From Papiliotrema nemorosa (lineage: Eukaryota; Basidiomycota; Tremellomycetes; Tremellales; Rhynchogastremaceae), in NCBI GenBank assembly GCA_032158125.1, contig JASKOT010000050.1, positions 21,126-85,125 of the forward strand: a DNA stretch of 64,000 nt, given 5' to 3'. Below the pieces are notes generated by a model. It ran no database searches. It saw only the letters and a program-made list of their open reading frames with translations, and was not told where the DNA came from. Positions 10,625-20,282 of this stretch are shown in pieces. A program made the position numbers and the translations under genes. How positions within the stretch are numbered: position 1 is the stretch's first letter; each line of letters begins with the position of its first letter.

Positions 10625-12616
10625 TTAAGCCTTGTAACCCCGAAGACCATCGACGATTCTCCAGATACCCCATGCTCCCGGATCCGGCACCTCTCGCTTC
10701 TTGAGCTCCTCTTGGTTGACATAGGCACCTCGTCCGGCCTTGGCGACCAGCTCTTTGGTCTTGTCTGCTGCGGCTTGGGCATCCTCTGCGGCACTCGACA
10801 GGCCTTTAGAAGGGAGGGATGCGATGAAGGCCTCGAGGGGGTCAACCAGGGTTCGAGATGGAGGTCTGGCTCGAGTATCTGACATCAGCGGTAGTCCCTG
10901 TGCAGTCCGAAACGCTCACATTTGTACAGCGTGGTCAGGGCATCCGTGGCGGCGGATGACCATACTTCGGGCGAGGTCGTCTTTGCCCCCTTGTTGGCTT
11001 GATCCCTCAACCCTTTACCCAAACCAGCAAAGAAAATCGAGTACAGCGCCCCAGAGGTTCCGCCCATGTCCTCCTCGACCACCTCGGCAATGACGCCAAT
11101 ATCCTCAATGGCATTCTTGCCCGTGAGTTTGCCCTCTTTGATGGCTTTGAGAACGCCTTTGGCACCAGCTTCCAGGGTGAGACCGGCATCTCCATCACCG
11201 GCAATTTGATCTTGTTTCGTCAACTCTGGCTCGGCTTGAATCAACGCGTTGCAAGCTCGAGTAATGGCATCGAGGAAGCTCTGAGAGTCGTCCACTTTGG
11301 TCAGATAAGCCGATGAGCTTTCACTCACAAGCAAGGTCAACCTCTTTGCTCTTGCTCTCTGCGACCGTCTCTTGAGCCTTCGCACCGATCTTTCCGGGTT
11401 CCTGTCGCGAGGTCCAAGCCCAGCCGGGAGCACTGGCCGGTGCATCGAGCAGGTCCAGAATCTGCTGCGACGAGAACTTTTCGCCCGATCGAGGTAAGAG
11501 AAGAAGGGTCAAGGAGAATCCGGGCATGTTGAGCGAGGTCATGTATGTTCCGGCCAGTACTCGTCTAGCTTTGATGTTCTTTGCCTCGAGCCATTTCACA
11601 GCTGTAGTCAGCCACCGCCAAAAAGCCGACTCACCCTCGTTGGTAATGCCACCCAGCTCGAGCTCCGAAATCGACCCTAAATTGTTGACGAGCAAGACCA
11701 CTTCGTCGTGTCCATCGTTCTTGAAATCCACAAACGACCTCTCTTTGTCTGTGGTGTCGACGATCCGCCTCAACATCTCATCCACCAGCTCGGACGTTTT
11801 GGGCAGGGGGAGTTTCGACGTTCCAGGCTCGTTGTGGATACCCATACCGAGTTCGACCTGATCCGCACCCAAGTGCGACTCGCCAGCCTTGGTACCTGGG
11901 ACATGACAATGGTCGAGACCTACACCGAGGGTACCCAGTCTGCTAATGGCATACTTGGCTACATCCTCGACTGCATCGAGATCTGCACCAGTGTCAGACA
12001 AGGCAGAAGCGAGCTTGTACACCAGGATGGTACCTGCGAGTCCACTATAATGAGCTCCGGATCTGCGACGCTACAAGTCTACTCACCGTCGGCCGACGAT
12101 GGTACCCTGCTGTCTGCTCACGGCGACATCGTCTCCGACCAGCAACACCCTCACATCTCCAGGTCGTCCGCTTGCTCGGTGTTGCTCGGCGGCCAAACCG
12201 AAATGAAGCGCGTCTCCCGTGTAGTTCATGACAACAACCAAAGACCCCTTCTCCTCGGTGACAAGCTCGACACCGCGTCGAATCTGAGCGACATTGGGGG
12301 AGGCAAAGACATTTCCGCAGACTGCAGCGTCGAGAAGACCTTCACCGACGAATCCCGCATGAGAGGGCTCATGTCCTGATCCACCGCCGGAAAGGAGGGC
12401 GACCCGGGATTTGCTCGCCTTTCGGTAGATTACTGCAATGAGCGTCGAGCAATAGGGAACAAAGGCTGCCCACCTCGTTGAGCTTCATCGAGCTGGATAG
12501 TAGGGTTGAGCGCAGCCAGACCCTTGAGCGAGTCGACTACAAGTGTCGCGGCGTCGTTGACCAGGTGCTTCTCTAATACTTCAGCGGTGCCTCGTGCCGA
12601 GAGACTTACGAGCCAT
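10625..12616 (-). CDS. DAK1: Dihydroxyacetone kinase (DhaK-DhaL fusion)
   Basis: Seven exons on the minus strand (12616-12610, 12572-12474, 12432-12087, 12044-11635, 11601-11329, 11294-10920, 10878-10625) give 587 residues, the usual eukaryotic length. The first coding exon is only 7 nt (ATGGCTC). The DhaK half starts HLVNDAATLVVDSLKGLAAL, carries SGGGSGHEPSHAGFVG, and has ALHFG with the His that binds dihydroxyacetone covalently. The DhaL half has the nucleotide/Mg loop QIAGDGDAGLTLEAGAKG. The enzyme phosphorylates dihydroxyacetone with ATP in the cytosol, feeding glycolysis and detoxifying dihydroxyacetone. Its 3' end is only 21 bp from that of the convergent HAD phosphatase gene. Confidence 0.96.
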
Positions 12617-14245
12617 TTTCAAGGTTGTGGTAGGGCAAAGATGGATGTCGAGTATTTTGTTCTCTCTCTCTCGCGAGGGACCTATTGTATATTCAGGCCA
12701 AACACGGGTCCACGGTTGACGGCGCTCGACGGAGATTAGGATATGGGTGGAAGCGGATCGCGGCAATTCGCGGCAATCAAAAGATGGGCAGTCGAGGTTG
12801 AGTTGTGCGCCTTTGCGAATACCGTCCTGAGCTACCCTAGTGGGTTTATGCTGTCAATTGATGGGTTTAGAGGTAGTGATTGAAAAGAACGAGCTGACAA
12901 TCAATGCTACACTGTGGCCTGTATGTAGAATGTATCTTTGGGTTGTCGGACCGAAAGGAGATGTCTTCGGTGCCTGCTCGGTGCGTCAACATTTGCGCGG
13001 AGTTCTGGTGGCAATACCCTTCATCCGCTCACAGTCGTGGCGGAGAATCGGGACTTGCATCGCAGAACTCATTGTTTGCAAACAGGTCGAAAAGTAACGA
13101 AAGGGCATGGTCTCACCACCCTCCCCATTGCTCGGGTTTTTGATATCCAGAGGCGACTCGGGCGTCCCAAGAGTGGTCCTGTATAGTCGACGCAGTGGAA
13201 TACTGGGCTTCCCCCTCTTCAGACTATAGCTAAATGGTGCCCTCTTCCGCATGATTCATGTACCACGCGTGACTCTTTATTAATCTTGCGTGACTGCGCT
13301 TCAGAATGCCATGCACGGCTAGAGGATTGCAAAGGTCGCAACGCTCGAAGGATGTACGTCTAGACGAGCCTAAAAACAGCGATCTTCCCGCGCCTATTTT
13401 TTGACCTCGGGCTTCGCTGGCCGAGCCCGGTCGTAGTCCATTCTGAGACTCTCGGTGCCGAGACGATCAGTGGTCTGTGGCCGTAAAGGAGATCCTGTAC
13501 CTGACCGCCCATCACTTCTTGGCCGTGTCTTGACTGTTTCTTGGGTGTCGAGACCAGTTGGCTTGGAGGGGTTTGAGTCTGAATGCATGACCGTCGAAGA
13601 CGTGATCAGACCATTCCTCCGCCTCCACTATGGTGCACACCCTTGGGTGGATCGAGATGCATTCAAGATGAATCAGCATATATGTAGATGCTGAACAAGC
13701 AGTCGATGTGATGAATCCATTTGCTGACGAATACGCCTGCTTTGTCATCGTGGACTCGCTTTGGACAGATGGAGGTCTGCCAGGAAAAGAACCCTTTTCG
13801 AGCTAAGATCTGGACGGGCATGGAGACCCTCCTCCTGATCGTGCCGCGGCAGCTGCAGAGTCGAGATGGGTGCCGAGGCGACAAGCGCAATCAAGATGCG
13901 ACGCCGAGAGGACGCGCACTCCCTCCACCCCTAGCCCTTCCTTCCACCTTGCGCCCTCCACCCCCCCTCCACCGCCACCCACCTGTTCGCGGTCTGCGGG
14001 GATTATCCGCGCGGGTCTCCCCTTCGACCCTCGGCTCGGCCTAGTCGTCGGTTTACTCATCTCTTGTCGACCTCTGGACTCGGGGATGGATAACCATCTC
14101 GCCCATGCCCAGTACATATATATGCCCATGCAACCCACCTCCTTCTGGGCATCCACCATCCACTTGCAAAGCAGCTCTGCAAAGCATCAAAGCATCCAAC
14201 GCAATCAGATTCACATTTACAAACACAACTCTCCAACTCTGAACA
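12617..14245. other. 1.6-kb intergenic region, no convincing gene
   Basis: Reading frames of 60-120 codons occur on both strands, but none shows a recognisable motif, low-complexity bias typical of the neighbours, or a splice pattern that extends it. The left end should hold the DAK1 promoter. The right end carries the promoter and leader of the Ser-rich gene at 14246. Confidence 0.5.
14112..14121 (+). promoter_or_regulatory. TATA-like element upstream of the Ser-rich gene
   Basis: The sequence ACATATATATG lies about 130 bp before the ATG at 14246 and is followed by a C/A-rich leader without upstream ATG in a strong context. Spacing suits a TATA box with a ~90-nt 5' leader. Confidence 0.4.
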
Positions 14246-14893
14246 ATGACTACCGCAGCTAGACCCGGTACTCCCTTCCCGCACACTCACATGTTGCACC
14301 ACTCTACTTCTCACTCGACATACTCTGCCATGTCGGCACCTTCCTACTTTACCCTTCCAATCCACTTTTCCCCTCGAGCCTTGCCCGTTCAAACACCACC
14401 ATCGTTGCTCAAACGATCCGGCTCTTCCTCCTCCTCCACCTCGTCGCATGCTCGAACACCCTCTCTCGTCGCTTCCTCTTCTCGACGAGATAGCTCGACC
14501 TCGACCGTGACGAGCCCTTCCCCGAGGCTGCAAACACCCACTTTGGACGAGACAACCATCGCGCCTCACCCCACCCCGCTCGAACTCCCTTCTCCCATGT
14601 TCAAGCGATCGGGCCTCGATCTACCTCCACCGGAATACAACTGGACCGAAAAGGAGATTACACCTCAGACCTCTTTTGACATTGCCATGTCTTCAGTCGA
14701 TCACTGCGCTCCATTACCCTCAACCACAATACCCTCCCGCCCGAAGCTCAAGCGAAGGGATACACCACGACCTGCGTCTACCCTTTCTTCCCTGTCTTCA
14801 ATTGAAAAAGCATCTCCACGAGAAGACAAGCACCGAGGGAAGAGGCGCCTGACTTCGATGATTGATGGGGGATCTTGGGTTGTTTTGGAGTAG
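14246..14893 (+). CDS. Ser/Pro-rich hypothetical protein, 215 aa, intronless
   Basis: A single uninterrupted frame starts at 14246 behind a pyrimidine/A-rich leader with a TATA-like box. The protein is dominated by Ser, Thr and Pro. Short ordered-looking islands are SYFTLPIHFSPRALPVQ, the repeated PSLLKRSG/PMFKRSGLDLPPPEY, and the tail RRLTSMIDGGSWVVLE. I recognise no domain. Lack of introns in a genome where almost every other gene has several, plus the TATA-like promoter, suggests a small regulated (perhaps stress- or cell-cycle-responsive) gene; that is inference. Confidence 0.65.
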   Translation: MTTAARPGTPFPHTHMLHHSTSHSTYSAMSAPSYFTLPIHFSPRALPVQTPPSLLKRSGSSSSSTSSHARTPSLVASSSRRDSSTSTVTSPSPRLQTPTLDETTIAPHPTPLELPSPMFKRSGLDLPPPEYNWTEKEITPQTSFDIAMSSVDHCAPLPSTTIPSRPKLKRRDTPRPASTLSSLSSIEKASPREDKHRGKRRLTSMIDGGSWVVLE

Positions 14894-15085
14894 ACGGAGA
14901 AGACTGATTGTGACGAAAGGAGACGCAGAATGACGATAGCTATAACATTGTATACAACAGAATTATATTGTACCTAATTATGTGATGACACCCCACTATC
15001 GTACAATTCAACAGATTCTGAGCATTGCACCAGTCCAAGCCCACAGCGACGACCAGCGTCCCTATACACATTGTTCAGACTGGCA

Positions 15086-16438
15086 CTACCCCATCCACCA
15101 CTTCTTGTTCCAAGCCGATCCGTCACCGCCCGCACCGTTTCCTATCAACATGTGCCAATGTTCCACGCTCACATTGCCCGTCTTGGGCAGCTTCTTCTTA
15201 TGTGCCGGATCCATACCAGGAGTGGGAGGAGTTTTGGGTCTATCTTGCTGCTCCGAGGGTGAGCTCGAAGCTTTCGCGGCAAGCACTGAATCCGGCATCA
15301 ACGAGCTACCCTCGACGACCATGGCATTCGGGCGGGAATTCGGCTGCACTGTCCCTGTACCGATATATGCCTCTTTGGCAACGGCCCACCCTTCCGACTT
15401 TTGCGACGTAGGGTAAAAAACGGCGCGTCCTCCCGTCGAGCCCTGCAAAGGTCGCTCGGGTTCGATACAAGTCGATCTTTGCCGAAAGGCAGCTGCAAAG
15501 TCCAGAACCATACTGACGATATCCCTCCAATCCGTCATCTTTCCTGGCCCTGCAAGTCAATCACACTGACCAACGACTCGTGCATCAGACTCACCCTCGT
15601 CACCGCATGCCAGACGTCCAGCGCCCTGGGGTCCAGAGATTAGATATCCGAGCTTTTCTTGCGCGACTTGCAGGTGATCCGCGGTCAAGGGGTGTTGATA
15701 CATGTGTGTATTCATCGCCGGACATAGGATGGTCGGAGTGGAAGGGGAGAGGGCTCGCAGGAGGGATGTCTGGAAAGTGAGCTCGAAACTTGGAGACCAC
15801 TTGGCAGACTGACCGCTAGGTTATCGCACAGACCACCTGCGATTTTGGCGAGCATATCGGCAGAGCATGGAGCCACCACGACCAGATCGGCCCATCGACG
15901 CAGCTGGTGATTTAGCCCTCTTCAAGTCTGGTGAGTGTTAAACCCACCTCGATATGGAGTATCGGATCGCCGACCTTTTTCCAGTCCTGGCCGAGTCAGC
16001 AATGCGACCTAGATTTCTCCACTCACAGACCACTCGTCTGCATCTGTCCAGACCTTTACACCAAAAACTCCCTCTGCATCTATCTCCATCGACCCATGCT
16101 GCCCAACATTGCCAATTGGCGGTTCCAACGCAGTCCTCACGGCCTCATCCACCTGTTGCTGCGTGTAAAAGTGGGATGATGATTTCGTGGCAACGACCTG
16201 CACCGCGACATTCCGGTCCTGATGCGTCAGGTGAGAACCTACATGCAGCCAATATGCATACCTTGCTAAGAGCACCGACTATCTCTGGGATCTTTATGCT
16301 CGCAACGCTGCCCGATGAAATGATGACCACTCGAAATATGCCATCGGGCTTGTCCGGTCTATTATCGCTAGACACAAACGGATGGGCAGGCTTTCGTGGT
16401 CTGGACGGACCTGCCACTGCGTTCTCCCAATGTGCCAT
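15086..16438 (-). CDS. Phosphopantothenoylcysteine decarboxylase (Hal3/Cab3-type flavoprotein)
   Basis: Six exons on the minus strand (16438-16262, 16218-16027, 15986-15948, 15903-15814, 15769-15595, 15549-15086) give 378 residues. Flavoprotein motifs appear in order: FRVVIISSGSVASIKIPEIV, DPILHIELRRWADLVVVAP, CSADMLAKIAGGLCDNLAT, CPAMNTHMYQHPLT, and LISGPQGAGRLACGDEGPG, which carries the catalytic Cys. The enzyme decarboxylates 4'-phosphopantothenoylcysteine in coenzyme A synthesis. Both PAMNTHMYQHP and the catalytic Cys are kept and the acidic tail of regulatory Hal3/Vhs3 is absent, so a true enzyme is likelier than a phosphatase-inhibitor paralogue. A ~120-residue C-terminal extension is poorly conserved. 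The gene is divergent from HSP104 with 246 bp between starts. Confidence 0.9.
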
Positions 16439-16684
16439 GGCGTCTAGATAGGATGCCGTGGAGAACAAAGCTGCTTACGGTCGCTGGGATGGACCATCGA
16501 TGGGAAAGGGGGCACTTTTGCTGGAGTCGCGGGGAAATTGCTGGAAACGTCTCGGGAAATCTCGTCATTGCCACGTGACTCGGGCAAGTTCCATTGCCGA
16601 GTGTAGATGGAAAGTCTGAATTCAGTGGACCACCTATATCTACAGCCCTCCCGTCGTCGCCTTTCCCAATCTATCCTACACACC
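16439..16684. promoter_or_regulatory. Shared promoter region of PPCDC and HSP104
   Basis: This 246-bp divergent spacer contains an AGGGGG run at 16507-16512 (an STRE-like stress element), a perfect E-box CACGTG at 16572-16577, and scattered GAA/TTC triplets that could act as weak heat-shock elements. I see no clean three-repeat HSE. Function is inferred only from motif content. Confidence 0.35.
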
Positions 16685-19520
16685 ATGGACAATTTTACAG
16701 ACAAGTCTAGCGAAGCTATCAAAGCTTCATTCGATAAAGCAGAAGAACAAGCAAACTCCCAAGGTAAGTTCCGCATTTCGCGGGGCGAATTGGAGCTGAC
16801 GGTCAGTCCACCCACTACATCTCATCTCGGTATTATGGCAAGACCCCTCACCTCCCAACGGTGCGACAGATCCCCAGCCGACCCTCTTACGAGGGGCTCT
16901 GGAACGTATCAATGGCAATTCGACACTATTCAACCGAACCCTCATGTCCCGACTGAATAAACTCCCCGTGGTCGACCCACCTCCTTCACCCCCCATCCCC
17001 CTCACTCAATCCTATCATGCGGTTATAAAAGAAGCTCAGAAGCTCCAAAAGGAACAGAATGACCAATTTGTAGCCATCGACCACCTGCTTATCGCGCTCA
17101 TCAAGGTCGACCATTCGGAAATGAAGGATCTCCTGAAAGCCGCGGGCACAGATGGTAAAGCGCTCGAAGCGGAAGTCAGGAGGAAACGAGGTGGTAGAAA
17201 GGTGGATAGCAGATCAGCAGAGAGTCAATTCGAGGCTCTGAACAAATGTGAGTAGACTGACTCTCGTGATGGAGTAATACTGACGACAGATTGTACCGAC
17301 TTGACAGCTTTGGCGGAAAAAGGTCTCCTGGACCCAGTCATCGGTCGAGATCATGAAATACGACGAGCAATACGTATTCTCTCACGTCGTACGAAGGCGA
17401 ATCCCGTTCTTATTGGGGAACCTGGAGTCGGTAAAACGGCAGTGGTCGAAGGATTAGCTCAAAGAATTGTCGACCGGGATGTCCCGGCATCCCTTTTTTC
17501 TCGCTTGCTCTCTCTCGACATGGGAGCGCTCATGGCCGGTGCCAAGTACAAGGGAGAGTATGAAGAGCGAGTCAAGGCTGTCCTGTCAGAGGTGGAAAAG
17601 TCGGGAGACGAGGGGACGCAAATCATCCTATTCATCGACGAAATCCACCTCATCATGGCCGGCAAGGACTCTAGCGGAGGTATGGACGCCGCCAATCTGC
17701 TCAAACCAATGCTCGCTCGAGGCAAGCTCAAGGTCATCGGTGCGACGACTCTGAACGAATATCGGGAATACATTGAAAAGGATTCTGCATTCGAACGACG
17801 ATTCGCCCAGGTCATTGTCGACGAGCCGACTGTACCCGACACGGTGGCCATCATGCGAGGTATCCGAGACAAGTACGAGACTCACCACGGTGTGCGAATC
17901 ATGGACTCGGCTCTAGTCCTGGCCGCTCAACTCGCCAAGCAATACCTCACCTCTCGGCGGCTGCCCGATTCGGCTATCGACCTCCTGGATGAGGCTTCCA
18001 GTGCCGTCAAGGTGGCTCGGGAGACTCGACCAGAAGCCATCGACGAATTGGAACGAAAGAAACTTGGTCTCGAAGTTGAAATGCATGCGTTGGAGCGTGA
18101 AAAGGATGATGCATCGAAAGAACGATTAGAGGCGGTGAAAAAGGCGATTGCGGATGTGGAGGATCAGCTGGGCCCTCTTAAGCGGGAGTACGAGAATGAG
18201 AAATCGCTTGGTGACCAAATCCACGAGGTTCGACGAAGGATCGACGAGCTTCGAGCCAAAGCCGATGAAGCAGAGAGGCGATACGATCTGGCCACTGCAG
18301 CTGATATCCGATATCACTCGATCCCCCAACGAGAAGCCAAGCTGAAGGAGCTGGAGAAGAAGGAGGAAGAGCGAGGAGGCGCAGGACAACAAGTCACTCC
18401 GGAAATGATTGCCGAGGTTGTCGCTCGATGGACTGGTGTGCCTGTCTCTCGACTGGTAGAATCGGAAAAGGCAAAGCTGCTTCGACTTGAAAAGCTCATT
18501 TCGAGAAAAGTCATCGGTCAACCGGAAGCTGTCAAGGCTGTAGCTAATGCCATTCGACTCAACCGATCAGGTCTGTCCAACCAGAACCGTCCCATCGCGT
18601 CTTATCTGCTGGTTGGTCCATCAGGTACCGGTAAGACTCTTCTCGCGAAGACGGTCGCAGGGGTCATGTTCAACGACGAAAGTGCCATGGTCCGAATCGA
18701 CGCTTCAGAGTATTCTGAAAAACACTCTGTCTCTCGACTTATCGGTGCTGCACCTGGTTACATTGGACATGAATCAGGAGGTCAGCTTACCGAGGCCGTT
18801 CGACGAAAACCCTACTCGCTCATCCTCATCGACGAGATTGAAAAGGCCGCCAGGGAGTTTCACCAGCTTTTCCTTCAAGTGCTCGATGATGGTCGATTGA
18901 CCGACAACAAGGGCCGAGTGGTCGATTTCCGAAACACAATCATCATGATGACCAGTAATGTCGGTTCAGCCTACTTGAACGAAAATCCAACCGAAGGCGC
19001 CGTTCGACCTGAAATCCGAGACAAAGTCATGGGCGCTATCGGTCAAACCTTCCCACCCGAGTTTATCAACCGAATTGACGAGATTATCCTGTATCGATCA
19101 CTCTCTCGAGCGGATATCCGGAAGATTGTGGAACTTCGACTGAAAGAGGTCCAGAAGAGACTGGACGATAATGGACGAAAGATCAAACTTGCGGTGGATG
19201 AGCAAGCTATGGATTGGATGGGCGCGGCGGGTTACTCTCCGAGCTATGGTGCCAGGCCCATGGCGAGGGTCATTCAAACCGAGATTCTCAATCCGTTATC
19301 CAAGCTGCTGCTCCAGGCGAGAATCAGAGATGGAGAGACGGCCCATGTCACTGCGGATGTGAGGAGGAACCGACTGGTAGTCATGCCTAATCAGTGAGTT
19401 CACCGTTAAAGCAAGTTGGACTCGTGCTGATGATCCAGTGACCAAGACGTGACCCAGCCAGATGATAGTGAAGACGACGATGATGACAGCATGGACATTG
19501 AGGTGGAGGAAGTGGATTAG
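16685..19520 (+). CDS. HSP104: Heat-shock protein Hsp104 (cytosolic ClpB-type disaggregase)
   Basis: Four exons (16685-16763, 16807-17247, 17290-19393, 19439-19520) give 901 residues. The Clp N domain ([19 protein letters not shown] onward) is followed by NBD1 with Walker A GEPGVGKT and Walker [10 protein letters not shown] coiled-coil middle domain spans about residues 400-520. NBD2 has GPSGTGKT and LILIDEIE. The last 27 residues are acidic and end MDIEVEEVD. Hsp104 threads aggregated proteins through its hexamer pore together with Hsp70/Hsp40 and propagates fungal prions. No mitochondrial presequence is present, so this is the cytosolic form, not Hsp78. The C-terminal EEVD resembles the TPR-binding tail of Hsp70/Hsp90. 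Confidence 0.97.
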
Positions 19521-19728
19521 AGGGAAAGTCGGTCAGAGGGTCAGCAGAGGCCTATGAGTAATGAAGATTAACGAAGAAGTCTTGGGAGTTTTGTAGAAGA
19601 GTCAGCGTTACACCTAAAATATAGCATAGCATGTATAATCAAGATGGTCTATACCGAGTCTCTCCATGCTGCACATCTTGAATAGCCCCATACAACTTGT
19701 ATTACTAGACAGACGAGATTGAACGTTG

Positions 19729-20083
19729 TCATGCGCCTTCATTCTGAGATTGGATGAGCTCGTTTTCCTGTCGAAGCTCCTTGATCACCGCCTGGTATGA
19801 GCTCGGTTCATGTCAAGGCCACATGATACTCACTGCAAGAGTGTCTGGGTTCGCACCAGCTTCTATCATCCCTACGCATATACTCAATGTCTGCTTATCC
19901 AGTCCTGCCATCAGCCCGACTCGCCCACACCCCGTCGACGCGGCTAACCGGTTTGAAGCAATTGTGAGAGATCATATAGAGCTACATATCAGCGTGGTCC
20001 AAAAATCCGTACGATAGGTGACGTGACATACAGTCTACTGTTTCTCGAGCATTCTTCAATCTTGCCTCGTCCGAAGAGCTCAT
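19729..20083 (-). CDS. MZT1: MOZART1/Mzt1, gamma-tubulin complex recruitment factor
   Basis: Four tiny exons on the minus strand (20083-20032, 19981-19949, 19904-19834, 19791-19729) give just 72 residues, so the gene is invisible to length-based ORF calling. The joined protein contains LYDLSQLLQTG, LDKQTLSICVGMIEAGANPD and TLAAVIKELRQEN, which follow the MOZART1 pattern of two short helices and the AAVIKELR signature. Mzt1 binds N-terminal helices of gamma-tubulin complex proteins and is needed to anchor gamma-tubulin at the spindle pole body. All three introns (50, 44 and 42 nt) have good GT/AG ends. It is divergent from the deubiquitinase gene at 20279, with 195 bp between starts. Confidence 0.93.
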
Positions 20084-20270
20084 CCTGCGGTCCAGCAAAG
20101 ACGAGAGACAAAGGGGAGACCGAATTGAATTCCCGACTAAATTTCAACCTCACTTCGTCACCTCTGAGCCCTATCCTCGTTCCGTCTTGGCCCCCCGATC
20201 AGACTTTTCGAGTACTACACTTCCTTTGAGGCTCCATCTCCTGTACGAGTACGCGTCGAGGCTGTGTGAC

Positions 20271-20282
20271 ATGGTGTTATGA
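20271..20282 (+). promoter_or_regulatory. Three-codon uORF overlapping the deubiquitinase start
   Basis: ATG GTG TTA TGA begins at 20271; its stop TGA (20280-20282) overlaps the main ATG (20279-20281) as ATGA. If the upstream ATG lies in the transcript, termination-reinitiation would be needed for the main protein. Transcript start is unknown. Confidence 0.3.

Noticed and set aside
13394..13890. Possible multi-exon minus-strand gene upstream of the Ser-rich gene.
   Set aside because: Pieces of 64-78 codons can be joined only with arbitrary splice choices and give no known motif.
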